A stretch of DNA of 21,037 bases from CAZTEB01 sp964612735 (GCA_964612735.1 CAZTEB010000013.1:1-21037); one strand, 5' to 3'; positions 7,178 to 15,003 are shown, counted from the first letter of the stretch. The notes: generated by a model not told the origin, from the sequence alone. Numbers and translations: made by a program.

Positions 7178-8434
7178 ATGCTCGACATACAGTTTATTCG
7201 CGACCACCAAGATGAAGTTACTCAAGCTTGCAAAGATAAGCAGCTTGATCCAAGTGTAGTTGAAAAACTGATTGCCGTTGATGGCAAACGTCGAGAGCTC
7301 TTAGTCGAAGTTGAGACCCTTCGCAGTCAGAGCAATCAAAACGCTAAAGCAGTCAAAGAAATGGTGTCTCAAGGCGACAAGCCCGCGGCTAACCTCATAC
7401 AAAAAGGTAAAGAGATTAAGTCTCAGCTCAAAGAGCTCGAGCCCACTCTTCGAGAGCTAGAGCAAGAATTCGAACATCTCCAACTTCACATTCCTAATAT
7501 TCCCGCAGAAGATGTTCCCCTGGGCACTGACGAATCTGGAAACACCGTTGCTCGAACACACGGCGACATTCCCTCATTTGATTTTGAACCAAAAGCACAC
7601 CACGAACTGATGGAAGAGCTTGGTTGGCTAGACACCAAGAGAGCAGTGCGAATTGCCGGCTTCCGAGCGTACTTCCTCCAAGGAAAAGGCTTATTACTCG
7701 AACAAGCACTGCTTCGCTATGCACTTCAAAAAATGATTTCTGAAGGTTTTACTCCCATCAGCACTCCCACGCTCGTCAACGAAGAAGCCATGTGGGGAAC
7801 TGGCTATTTTCCCTGGGGCCATGAAGACCACTATAAAACCCAAGATGGTCAATTCTTAACGGGCACATCTGAAGTCGCCCTAACTGCCTATCACCAGGGG
7901 GAAAACCTCTCGGAAAAAGACCTACCTATTAAGCTAACTGGTATCTCATCCTGCTATCGTAGAGAGGTGGGTTCATATGGTAAAGATACTCAGGGTGTAA
8001 TTAGAGTTCATCAGTTTAATAAAGTAGAGCAAGTGGTGTACACCATTGCTGATGAAGCTGAGACTAGAAAGTGGCACGAGAAAATGACTGGCTTTAGCGA
8101 GCAATTACTCCAAGATCTTGAACTACCGTATCAAGTGCTTACTATGTGCACTGGCGATATGGGAGCCGGTCAAAGAAAGAAGTATGATATCGAGACTTGG
8201 TTTCCTGCTCAAAATAAGTATCGAGAAACTCACTCAGCCAGCTACTTTAATGACTTCCAGTCCAGAAGACTTGGTATAACGTACACAGCTAAGGGCGGTG
8301 ATACCAAACACGTCTATACACTCAACAACACCATGGCAGCCTCGCCTCGATTACTAGCAGCCATTATAGAAAACTACCAGACTGCTGATGGTCAAGTTGC
8401 AATACCCAAGGTTCTCCAGCCATTACTATCTTAG
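7178..8434 (+). CDS. serS: Seryl-tRNA synthetase
   Basis: 418 residues, the standard length. SerRS charges tRNA-Ser in the cytoplasm. The N-terminal part (about residues 25-105) is the long antiparallel coiled-coil arm that holds the tRNA-Ser variable arm. The class II catalytic core follows: the TSEVALTAYHQGE serine-binding region, motif 2 as CYRREVGSYGKDTQGVIRVH (Arg261), then HQFNKVEQ, and a motif 3 equivalent LNNTMAASPRLLAAIIENYQ with Arg391. Motif 3 differs from the common SGLAVGRTL form, which makes this a divergent bacterial SerRS. The start is set by the TATAAT box 6 nt upstream and by the conserved MLDIQFIRDHQDEV start. Confidence 0.96.
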   Translation: MLDIQFIRDHQDEVTQACKDKQLDPSVVEKLIAVDGKRRELLVEVETLRSQSNQNAKAVKEMVSQGDKPAANLIQKGKEIKSQLKELEPTLRELEQEFEHLQLHIPNIPAEDVPLGTDESGNTVARTHGDIPSFDFEPKAHHELMEELGWLDTKRAVRIAGFRAYFLQGKGLLLEQALLRYALQKMISEGFTPISTPTLVNEEAMWGTGYFPWGHEDHYKTQDGQFLTGTSEVALTAYHQGENLSEKDLPIKLTGISSCYRREVGSYGKDTQGVIRVHQFNKVEQVVYTIADEAETRKWHEKMTGFSEQLLQDLELPYQVLTMCTGDMGAGQRKKYDIETWFPAQNKYRETHSASYFNDFQSRRLGITYTAKGGDTKHVYTLNNTMAASPRLLAAIIENYQTADGQVAIPKVLQPLLS

Positions 8435-8463
8435 TTGCGCTCGAAAAAAAAGGCGTTTTCTGC

Positions 8464-8469
8464 CATAAT
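8464..8469 (+). promoter_or_regulatory. -10 box of a leaderless promoter for secA
   Basis: CATAAT ends 8 nt before the secA ATG at 8478. A TCGAAA hexamer at 8441-8446, 17 bp upstream, matches four of six -35 positions. There is no Shine-Dalgarno sequence. The 43-nt spacer between serS and secA contains nothing else apart from an A-tract. Confidence 0.65.
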
Positions 8470-8477
8470 CAGTCCTC

Positions 8478-11417
8478 ATGTTACAGTTCTTCACCAATCT
8501 TTTTGACGAAAATAAGAAAACACTTCAAAAGTACCAGAGTCGGGTTGAAGAGATCAATCAACTAGAACCCAGCTTCAAGAAGCTTAGTGATACTAAGCTC
8601 GCTGCCAAGACAGCAGAGTTCAAAAAAAGAATTAAGGAACGCCAAGCAGCTGGTGACGACGACCAAACCATTCTGGATGCGCTATTACCTGAGGCATTCG
8701 CCACTGTCAGAGAAACATCTCGTCGTGTACTAGGTATGCGCCATTACGATGTCCAGCTGTTAGCTGGAATCGCCCTGCATAAGCAGACCGTCACCGAACA
8801 AAAAACAGGCGAGGGAAAAACCCTTACTGTGACCGCTCCCTTATACCTCAATGCCTTGCTGGGCAAAGGCGTTCACTTGGTCACAGTCAATGATTATTTG
8901 GCTGAAATAGGCATGGGTTGGATGGGGTCAATTTATCACTTTCTAGGCATGTCATCAGCAGTCATCGTTCATGACAAAGCTCACCTCTATAACCCAGATA
9001 TCGACAGTGAAGATCGGGGAGACGAGCGCCTTGAGCACTTCGAAAGCATTACTCGCAAGCAGGCTTACGCTGCCGACATCACCTACGGCACCAATAATGA
9101 GTTTGGCTTCGATTACTTACGTGACAATATGGTGCAGTCACTCGAACAAATGGTGCAGAGGACACAGCATGCTCACCACTTTGCAATTGTAGACGAAGCT
9201 GACTCCATTTTGATCGACGAAGCTAGGACACCATTGATCATCTCGGCGCCTGATACTGAACCAACTCATAAGTACTTCGATTACGCCAAGATGGTGCAGT
9301 CCCTAACCCAAGAAACAGATTATAAAATCGACGAAAAGGCAAAATCAGTTACCCTGACTGATCTGGGTGTCAAACGCATTGAGCAAAAACTTGGTGTCAG
9401 CAACCTATATGAAGAAAGCTTTGACACCATCCATCACGTAGAGTCGGCCCTCAAAGCTAGGACACTCTACCGCCGAGATAAAGAGTACATCGTCCGCGAT
9501 GATCAGGTCATCATCGTTGACGAGCACACTGGTCGATTGATGCACGGTCGACGTTACTCAGATGGGCTACACCAAGCTATCGAGGCCAAAGAGGGCGTCG
9601 CCATTCAGCAAGAATCAAGAACGCTAGCTACTGTCTCGATTCAAAACTACTTCAGACAGTACCACAAGCTTTCAGGCATGACTGGTACTGCTACCACTGA
9701 AGCAGAAGAGTTTAGAAAAATTTATGACATGGACGTCTTGGCCATACCCACCAATAAGCCCGTGGTCAGAGATGATAGAGCTGATGTGGTGTACAAAACC
9801 ACAGCAGCTAAGTACAGTGCTATTACCAAGGCGGTTGAAGAAATTCACGAATCTGGTCGACCAATCTTGATCGGTACTCGTTCGATTGAACACAACCAGA
9901 TTGTCTCCAATTTCCTCAAACGAAAAAAGATACCCCATCAGGTACTTAACGCTAAAAATAACGAAAAAGAAGCCTTCATTATAGCCGACGCTGGAACTAA
10001 GGGTGCCATCACTGTAGCCACCAACATTGCCGGCCGTGGCGTAGACATCGTACTCGGTGGTGCACAACCAGAGCTCAAAGACTTCCGCCGAAAAAGCCCA
10101 TCAACGTCAAAGAGTAAAAAGTCGCTCTCAGAATCACTGCGGCTTCCACCATCAATTGATCCAGCCAACTACAAACTCAAGGAATATCACAAAGCACTCG
10201 AAAAGTGGCAAGCAACTCATGATGAAGTTATAGAGCTGGGAGGACTTCACATCCTGGGTACCGAACGACATGAGTCGCGACGCATCGATAACCAGCTACG
10301 CGGTCGAGCCGGTCGCCAAGGAGATCCTGGTTCGTCGCAGTTTTATCTGTCTCTGGAAGATGAGATCATGCGTATCTTCGGTGGAGAACAGATCTCAAAA
10401 ATCATGGACTTCTTAAAGATTGAGGAAGACCAACCTATAGAAGCTGGGATGGTTGGCAAAGCTATTGAATCNNNNNNNNNNCAAGTCAAAGTAGAGGGGT
10501 TCTTCTTCGACCAGCGTAAACGCCTCGTTGATTTCGATGATGTCATGAACAAGCACCGCGAGATCATTTACGAGCGACGCAGAGGATTGCTTGAGCGAGC
10601 TACAGCTGAACAAAAACAAGAACAGCTAGATCGAGCGACACTTAAAGAGCAAATACTCGAGTATATAGAAGACGAAGTTAGAACTCAGGTAAGCTTGAGG
10701 GCTCCAGAAAATTTCACTGCTGATGAGTACGACGCTATTATCAAAGAGTACACGAAAATCGTGCCATTCGATGATGCCTCACAGAAGCGACTCAGAGAGC
10801 AACTCTCTTCGTACAAAGAGTCTGACGCCATCGTGTCACAACTCATGAGCATCACTCACACCACGTATCAACAACGAGAAAAACAACTTGGTGCCGATGC
10901 CATGCGCTCACTCGAAAGATTTGTGCTGCTTTCAACTATTGATGAAAAATGGATGGACCACCTTGACCAAGTTGAGAGCTTGCGCCAAGGCATTTGGCTT
11001 CGAGGAGACAAAAACACTGTGTTATCTGAGTACAAAAAAGAGGCTTTCTCCTTATTCGAAACCTTGATTGGCTCGATAGAATCCACTGTGGCCAACAGGG
11101 TCTTCAGAGTACAACCAGCTGGCCAACCCCAACCAACCATAGATCTACGAGCAGCTCAAGAAATTAAAGAAGATATACACGAACCACTTGCTAAAGAAGT
11201 ACAAGATGCTACGCCACCCTCGCAAGCACAGACTCCGGCATCTACAAAAGGCAACGCCGGTGACCTAGCTGCTGCACTCAAAACTGCTAAAGCTGGCAAA
11301 AAACCCTCACCCGGCTCCAAGCAAGTTAAGATAGGTCGGAATGAACCTTGTCCTTGTGGCAGTGGTCTAAAGTACAAAAAATGTGGCCTCATCAACGCTC
11401 CGGAGCACAAGGGATGA
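8478..11417 (+). CDS. secA: Protein translocase ATPase subunit SecA (contains a 10-N gap)
   Basis: About 979 residues. SecA is the ATP-driven motor that pushes preproteins through SecYEG. Walker A is TGEGKT (110-115), Walker B is VDEAD (238-242) followed by SILIDEARTPLIISAP, then KLSGMTGTATTEAEEF, the motif NIAGRGVDIVLGG, and ESRRIDNQLRGRAGRQGDPG. A lysine- and serine-rich insertion follows DIVLGG. The helical scaffold has FDDVMNKHREIIYERRR. The C-terminus has a proline/alanine-rich linker and a SEC-C zinc tail, CPCGSGLKYKKCG at 958-970, where the fourth metal ligand (usually His or Cys right after the last Cys) is Gly. The TGA stop overlaps the ribF start as ATGA. The N run at 10472-10481 lies after AIES. 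Confidence 0.96.
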   Translation: MLQFFTNLFDENKKTLQKYQSRVEEINQLEPSFKKLSDTKLAAKTAEFKKRIKERQAAGDDDQTILDALLPEAFATVRETSRRVLGMRHYDVQLLAGIALHKQTVTEQKTGEGKTLTVTAPLYLNALLGKGVHLVTVNDYLAEIGMGWMGSIYHFLGMSSAVIVHDKAHLYNPDIDSEDRGDERLEHFESITRKQAYAADITYGTNNEFGFDYLRDNMVQSLEQMVQRTQHAHHFAIVDEADSILIDEARTPLIISAPDTEPTHKYFDYAKMVQSLTQETDYKIDEKAKSVTLTDLGVKRIEQKLGVSNLYEESFDTIHHVESALKARTLYRRDKEYIVRDDQVIIVDEHTGRLMHGRRYSDGLHQAIEAKEGVAIQQESRTLATVSIQNYFRQYHKLSGMTGTATTEAEEFRKIYDMDVLAIPTNKPVVRDDRADVVYKTTAAKYSAITKAVEEIHESGRPILIGTRSIEHNQIVSNFLKRKKIPHQVLNAKNNEKEAFIIADAGTKGAITVATNIAGRGVDIVLGGAQPELKDFRRKSPSTSKSKKSLSESLRLPPSIDPANYKLKEYHKALEKWQATHDEVIELGGLHILGTERHESRRIDNQLRGRAGRQGDPGSSQFYLSLEDEIMRIFGGEQISKIMDFLKIEEDQPIEAGMVGKAIEXXXXQVKVEGFFFDQRKRLVDFDDVMNKHREIIYERRRGLLERATAEQKQEQLDRATLKEQILEYIEDEVRTQVSLRAPENFTADEYDAIIKEYTKIVPFDDASQKRLREQLSSYKESDAIVSQLMSITHTTYQQREKQLGADAMRSLERFVLLSTIDEKWMDHLDQVESLRQGIWLRGDKNTVLSEYKKEAFSLFETLIGSIESTVANRVFRVQPAGQPQPTIDLRAAQEIKEDIHEPLAKEVQDATPPSQAQTPASTKGNAGDLAAALKTAKAGKKPSPGSKQVKIGRNEPCPCGSGLKYKKCGLINAPEHKG
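10472..10481. other. Assembly gap (10 N) inside secA; real gap probably shorter
   Basis: Ten N follow GAA-TC (Glu-Ser) and precede CAA-GTC-AAA-GTA-GAG-GGG. SecA families usually read AIE-x-AQ-x-KVEG here. Closing the gap with only 4 nt (TCn GCn CAA) would give ESAQVKVEG with the usual spacing, while 10 nt gives two extra residues. The frame is unaffected because the difference is 6. Confidence 0.75.
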
Positions 11418-11812
11418 GCGCCAAACTACCCTTTAGATACTCTGGAAAAGTTATTCCAGGTGAAAAGCAGGGTAGGCTAATAGGTTTCCCAACAGCCAAC
11501 TTTGACACTTCACCAAATGAGGACCAGCTAGACCCAGGAGTCTACCATGGCCTCTGTTGGATAGGCGATGACCCAAAGGGACATCACTCATTAACCTATT
11601 TTGGACCCAGATATATCTTTGGAGAAAAAAGAAATAACTTTGAGACGTACATCTATGACTTCTCTGACGAGGTGTATCAAAAAGAAATAACCGTAGAGCT
11701 CACCACATTTATCAGGTCACCCTTGCCGTTTTCATCATTAGAAGAGACAGAGCAGCAGTTACATAAAGACAAACAAGCTGGCCTAGAACTACTTGCCCAA
11801 AACAGAGTATAA
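11414..11812 (+). CDS. ribF: Single-domain riboflavin kinase
   Basis: 132 residues from ATG 11414, which overlaps the secA stop codon (ATGA). Longer in-frame starts upstream lie inside secA and are rejected. The kinase turns riboflavin into FMN with ATP. The family loop GRLIGFPTANFD (nucleotide/metal-binding PTAN) is present, as is FETYIYDFSDEVYQKEITVE, corresponding to the FExHIxDFxxDLYG block with its catalytic Glu. Bacterial RibF is normally bifunctional with an N-terminal FAD synthetase domain; that domain is absent, so this protein should stop at FMN. There is no Shine-Dalgarno sequence of its own beyond AAGGG at the overlap. Its TAA stop is part of the prs -10 box. Confidence 0.85.
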   Translation: MSAKLPFRYSGKVIPGEKQGRLIGFPTANFDTSPNEDQLDPGVYHGLCWIGDDPKGHHSLTYFGPRYIFGEKRNNFETYIYDFSDEVYQKEITVELTTFIRSPLPFSSLEETEQQLHKDKQAGLELLAQNRV

Positions 11813-11813
11813 T
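11808..11813 (+). promoter_or_regulatory. -10 box of a leaderless promoter for prs, containing the ribF stop
   Basis: A perfect TATAAT ends 6 nt before the prs ATG at 11820. The ribF TAA (11810-11812) lies inside the box. No Shine-Dalgarno sequence and no clear -35 element are seen. Confidence 0.75.
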
Positions 11814-11819
11814 CCAGCC

Positions 11820-12719
11820 ATGAAACTGATCAGTGGTAGCTCAAACCACCCACTAGCCGACAAAATTGCTCAGCAGCTAAAAGTTGAGACCGTCAAGGCA
11901 GATATCTCTAGGTTCAACAACGGAGAAAAACGCGTCTGGATACAGGGAAACCTGCGGGGTGAAAACGTAATTTTAGTCCAATCCTTTAGTGTGCCTACTG
12001 ACGAGCACATCATGGAGTTTCTACTTCTGACAGATGCTCTCGAGAGAATGGGTGTACGCCACGTCAATCTAGTACTCCCCTGGATGGGATACTCCAGACA
12101 AGATAAAGTGTTCAGGGACGGTGAGCCCATCGCTGCCAAAGTGGTAGCAAACTTGGTATCTAATTCGTACGTCAAGCGTGCTTTCTTGCTCGATCTACAC
12201 AACTCTAGCACCACCGGCTTTTTTTCGATACCCACCGAACACTTGTCTGCTATGGAACTCTTTGCAGAGTCTGCTAAAGATCGATTTGGAAGCGAAGATC
12301 TAATTGTGGCTAGCCCTGACTTCGGAGGACTAAAAAGAGCTCATCAATTTGCCCAGCTACTTGGCACCGAAGTCGTCAATATTGACAAACACCGCGACTT
12401 GCACAGCGGTGAAGTTACCGCAAGAGACATGAGTGGACAAGACGTAACGGGCAAAATAGCCATACTCTTCGATGACTGTCTCTTTTCGGGCGGCACGGCT
12501 ATCGAAGCTGGTCGACTTCTCCGAGAAAAAGGAGCTTCAGAAGTTCATTTTTTCTCTACACACGGTTTATTCACTGGCGATGCGCTTAAAGATCTCGAAG
12601 CTTCCAGCCTAGATTCTGTGACAGTTTCAAACTCCGTACACCACACACAGCTTCCAGAAAAAATCAGAGTAGTGGACACATCAACGCTTTTTGCAAACTC
12701 ACTTACAGACTGGATTTGA
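11820..12719 (+). CDS. prs: Ribose-phosphate pyrophosphokinase (PRPP synthetase)
   Basis: 299 residues from ATG 11820 (MKLISGSSNHPLADKIAQQL). A TTG 27 nt upstream would extend into ribF and destroy the promoter logic. The enzyme makes PRPP from ribose 5-phosphate and ATP for nucleotide and cofactor synthesis. Family landmarks are FNNGEKRVWIQGNLRGENV, LPWMGYSRQDKVFRDGEPI, DLHNSSTTGFF (His127), SPDFGGLKRAHQFA and the flexible-loop NIDKHRD (Lys190, Arg192). The ribose-5-phosphate loop reads DDCLFSGGTAIEAG (218-231) where bacterial enzymes usually have DDMIDTGGT and archaeal ones DDIISTGGT, so this is a divergent form. The TGA stop overlaps the -35 region of the proS T-box promoter. Confidence 0.93.
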   Translation: MKLISGSSNHPLADKIAQQLKVETVKADISRFNNGEKRVWIQGNLRGENVILVQSFSVPTDEHIMEFLLLTDALERMGVRHVNLVLPWMGYSRQDKVFRDGEPIAAKVVANLVSNSYVKRAFLLDLHNSSTTGFFSIPTEHLSAMELFAESAKDRFGSEDLIVASPDFGGLKRAHQFAQLLGTEVVNIDKHRDLHSGEVTARDMSGQDVTGKIAILFDDCLFSGGTAIEAGRLLREKGASEVHFFSTHGLFTGDALKDLEASSLDSVTVSNSVHHTQLPEKIRVVDTSTLFANSLTDWI

Positions 12720-12745
12720 TCATCTATTGACTATGCTGATAGAAT
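12716..12745 (+). promoter_or_regulatory. Promoter of the proS T-box leader
   Basis: TTGATC (12716-12721, four of six -35 positions) and TAGAAT (12740-12745, five of six -10 positions) are separated by 18 bp. The -35 box overlaps the prs TGA stop. The transcript should begin near 12752. Confidence 0.65.
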
Positions 12746-12751
12746 AGTCGG

Positions 12752-13019
12752 ACAAGTGAATACGAAATGCTGAGCAGCCACAAGCTGCGCTCATTGGCTC
12801 CTAACCAATGATCCCCCTTGGGAAGTAGGCGAGGACATCAAAATAAAGTACTAACTCGCTCGGCAGGTGGCCGTTATCAACCACCGGACTAATATCAAAC
12901 AGAGTTAGTCACCAAGTCTTACAGCGCAAGATGTAAGAGAAGCAAAGTGGTACCGCGCAGCCAGCGCCTTTGCACAAGTCAGGATTAAAAGTTCTTGGTT
13001 TGTGTGAGGGCGTTTTTTT
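12752..13019 (+). promoter_or_regulatory. T-box riboswitch (transcription attenuator) upstream of proS
   Basis: A tRNA-sensing leader of about 270 nt. Stem III is TCTTACA/TGTAAGA (12917-12938). The antiterminator is complete: GCAAAG (12942-12947) pairs with CTTTGC (12968-12973), the 7-nt bulge is TGGTACC (12948-12954), and the upper helix is GCGC/GCGC (12955-12958 with 12964-12967). The bulge TGGT pairs with an uncharged ACCA end, matching the A discriminator of tRNA-Pro. A terminator that shares the CGCCTTTGC strand lies downstream. An ACTAACTC/GAGTTAGT helix (12850-12857 with 12902-12909) encloses a GGTGG/CCACC hairpin in the Stem II region. The Stem I region (12752-12838) has hairpins at 12771-12793 and 12792-12810, but I could not assign a specifier codon. 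Confidence 0.92.
12965..13019 (+). terminator. Terminator hairpin of the proS T-box
   Basis: CGCCTTTGCACAA (12965-12977) pairs with TTGTGTGAGGGCG (13000-13012) over 13 positions including three G-T wobbles, followed by TTTTTTT (13013-13019). Its 5' strand overlaps the antiterminator 3' strand, so the two structures exclude each other: uncharged tRNA-Pro favours read-through into proS. Confidence 0.9.
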
Positions 13020-13053
13020 ATGACCAGCAGTGGTACTATAGGAGAAAGGAAGT

Positions 13054-14733
13054 ATGAAATACTCAAAGCTATTTGGTAAAACTCGATTTGGCAAAGCGGG
13101 TGATTCAAAATTCACTAGTCATCAGCTACTGACAAAAGGTGGCTTTATCGCTGAATCAACAGCAGGGAGATACTTTTTCTTGCCACTGGGGTGGCGTGTA
13201 CATGAAAAGATGAAGCAGATCATCAAGGAGGAAATGGATCGAGCTGGCGCACAAGAGATGATTACCCCTACGCTACATCCACTGGAACTCTGGCAAGAAA
13301 CCAATAGAACCAACTCCGTCGGCTTCGAGCTAATGTCTATAGAGGATCGCAGAGGTGCAGAGTTTGCCCTAGGTGGAACTGCTGAAGAAATGTTTGTAGA
13401 CGTGGTTCGCAAATCAAAACTCTCCTATAAAGATCTGCCCTTTAACGTCTATCAGTTTTCTACAAAATTCAGAGACGAACTTCGAGCAAGAGGTGGCCTA
13501 CTGCGCGTGCGTGAATTCATCATGAAAGACGCATACTCCTTCCATTCTGGCGAAGAAGATTTTAAGCGCGAGTATCAAGCCATGGCAGATACCTACAGTA
13601 CGATTTACAAGCGGTTTGGACTCAAAACCCTCAAGGTTGCAGCAGACAATGGTTACATCGGTGGAGAGTACTGCCACGAATTTCAAGTTGAACATTCGGA
13701 AGGTGAAGGCAGATTCTTTGTTTCTGACGATGGCTCATATGTTGCTCATGAAGATATTGCCACTTTCGCCAGAGATGAAAAAAACACCGGGGAAGAACTC
13801 AAGGAGTATCAAGAAGTTGAGGCAGTTCGAGGCACAACCATGGAAGATGGAGTGCAGTATCATGATTTGCCACTTTGGCAACAAATTAAAGACGTAATGC
13901 TCGCCAATGAGAAAGACGAGCTCATTCTTGCTGTAATCAGGGGAGATCTCGACGTCAACGAGACAAAGCTGGCGCGCCTTATTGGAGCTCACCAACTAAG
14001 ACCAGCAACCGCTGAAGAAATTAGGGATGCGGGCAGCGAACCAGGCTTCATTTCACCCGTAGGTATAAAGAGTGAAAAAATTACCATAGTTGGTGACACC
14101 TCACTGAGAACAGTTAGAAATGCCTTTGGTGGAGCAAACAAGAAGAACCTAGATGCACTCAATATCAATATTGATCGCGACTATCAACTTGATATAGAGG
14201 GTGATATTGCCATGGCGCAAAATGGATATAGCACTGAACAAGGTAGCAAGCTACGGGAGAAACGGGGGATAGAAGTCGGAAACATCTTTCAACTCGGTCT
14301 GCACTACTCTTCAAAAATGAATAACGCCACCTTTACTGATCAGGACGGTCAAGAAAAACCATACTACATGGGTTGCTACGGAATTGGTATTGGCAGAACC
14401 ATGGCCACCATCGTCGAGAAATTTCATGATGACAACGGCATCATTTGGCCCGAGGCTGTAGCGCCATTTCAAGCACACCTGGTTTCACTAGCAGGTGCAG
14501 AGGAACAAGCAGAACAGTTGCACCAACAGCTGCTAGCAGCTGGAGTAGAAATACTGTGGGACGATAGGGATGAATCTGCTGGTAAGAAATTTGCAGATGC
14601 AGACTTACTTGGTATTCCTGTACGACTAGTAGTGTCTAAGAAAACCAATGGTCAGGTTGAGTGGAAGCAACGCAGTAGCGATACATCAGAACTTCTGAGC
14701 ACTGAGCAGGTTATCAAACAGCTCGCATCATAA
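13054..14733 (+). CDS. proS: Prolyl-tRNA synthetase (bacterial type with INS editing domain)
   Basis: 559 residues, the usual length for the bacterial form. It charges tRNA-Pro. The start is supported by the purine-rich GGAGAAAGGAAG just upstream. Class II motif 1 is around QEMITPTLHPLELW, with the substrate-binding ALGGTAEEMF. Motif 2 is FRDELRARGGLLRVREFIMK followed by DAYSFH, and motif 3 is YYMGCYGIGIGRTMATIVEK. Between motifs 2 and 3 (about residues 225-390) lies the INS domain that clears Ala-tRNA-Pro, with the VIRGDLDVNETKL element. The C-terminal anticodon-binding domain is shown by WDDRDESAGKKFADADLLGI. Expression should respond to proline starvation through the T-box leader. Confidence 0.96.
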   Translation: MKYSKLFGKTRFGKAGDSKFTSHQLLTKGGFIAESTAGRYFFLPLGWRVHEKMKQIIKEEMDRAGAQEMITPTLHPLELWQETNRTNSVGFELMSIEDRRGAEFALGGTAEEMFVDVVRKSKLSYKDLPFNVYQFSTKFRDELRARGGLLRVREFIMKDAYSFHSGEEDFKREYQAMADTYSTIYKRFGLKTLKVAADNGYIGGEYCHEFQVEHSEGEGRFFVSDDGSYVAHEDIATFARDEKNTGEELKEYQEVEAVRGTTMEDGVQYHDLPLWQQIKDVMLANEKDELILAVIRGDLDVNETKLARLIGAHQLRPATAEEIRDAGSEPGFISPVGIKSEKITIVGDTSLRTVRNAFGGANKKNLDALNINIDRDYQLDIEGDIAMAQNGYSTEQGSKLREKRGIEVGNIFQLGLHYSSKMNNATFTDQDGQEKPYYMGCYGIGIGRTMATIVEKFHDDNGIIWPEAVAPFQAHLVSLAGAEEQAEQLHQQLLAAGVEILWDDRDESAGKKFADADLLGIPVRLVVSKKTNGQVEWKQRSSDTSELLSTEQVIKQLAS

Positions 14734-14820
14734 TAGAGTCTTTCACTGCAAAAAGCTCAAGAATTATCTAGGCTCATAATAATATTTCTGAATGTCAGGA
14801 TGATGAATTATAGAGTGTAG

Positions 14821-14849
14821 CATCAAGCCTTTTTGGTGATGGGTTTTTT
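14821..14849 (+). terminator. Rho-independent terminator after proS
   Basis: CATCA (14821-14825) pairs with TGATG (14837-14841) and CC with GG around a TTTTT loop, with two unpaired bases on the left arm, followed by GG and TTTTTT. It lies about 90 nt after the proS stop; the bases between (14734-14820) hold nothing I can recognise. Confidence 0.65.
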
Positions 14850-14862
14850 CTAACTCAAACCG

Positions 14863-14868
14863 TATAGT
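14863..14868 (+). promoter_or_regulatory. Candidate -10 box for a short RNA
   Basis: TATAGT (five of six consensus positions) right after the proS terminator. The start would be near 14875, giving an RNA of about 74 nt ending at the U-tract at 14948. The -35 element is poor, as at other promoters in this window. Confidence 0.4.
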
Positions 14869-14874
14869 AATGAC

Positions 14875-14948
14875 ATATCCCGGTGAGGAGCCCGCGGCAA
14901 GACTTCTCAGACATATGTCTGATGAGGACTTGCGGCGGGTATTTTTTT
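14875..14948 (+). ncRNA. Candidate small structured RNA or attenuator with strong terminator hairpin
   Basis: A long hairpin (14891-14939) forms from CCCGC/GCGGG, GCAAG/CTTGC, CTTC/GAGG, T-A and CAGAC/GTCTG with two single mismatches and one bulge, about 20 pairs, followed by TATTTTTTT. A GAGGAG upstream (14885-14890) can pair with CTTCTC (14903-14908) in the left arm, an alternative fold that would compete with the terminator. It follows a candidate promoter and precedes the DHH gene, which has its own promoter. It matches no RNA family I know; a plain intergenic terminator is the simpler reading. Confidence 0.45.
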
Positions 14949-15003
14949 ATGAAAACCAACCGAATAGTTTGAGAGCTGGTTCCCTTATCGTTATGGATCA
15001 GAG

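Noticed and set aside
11793..11819. Upstream TTG start for prs
   Set aside because: It would overlap ribF and the TATAAT box; the conserved N-terminus begins at ATG 11820.
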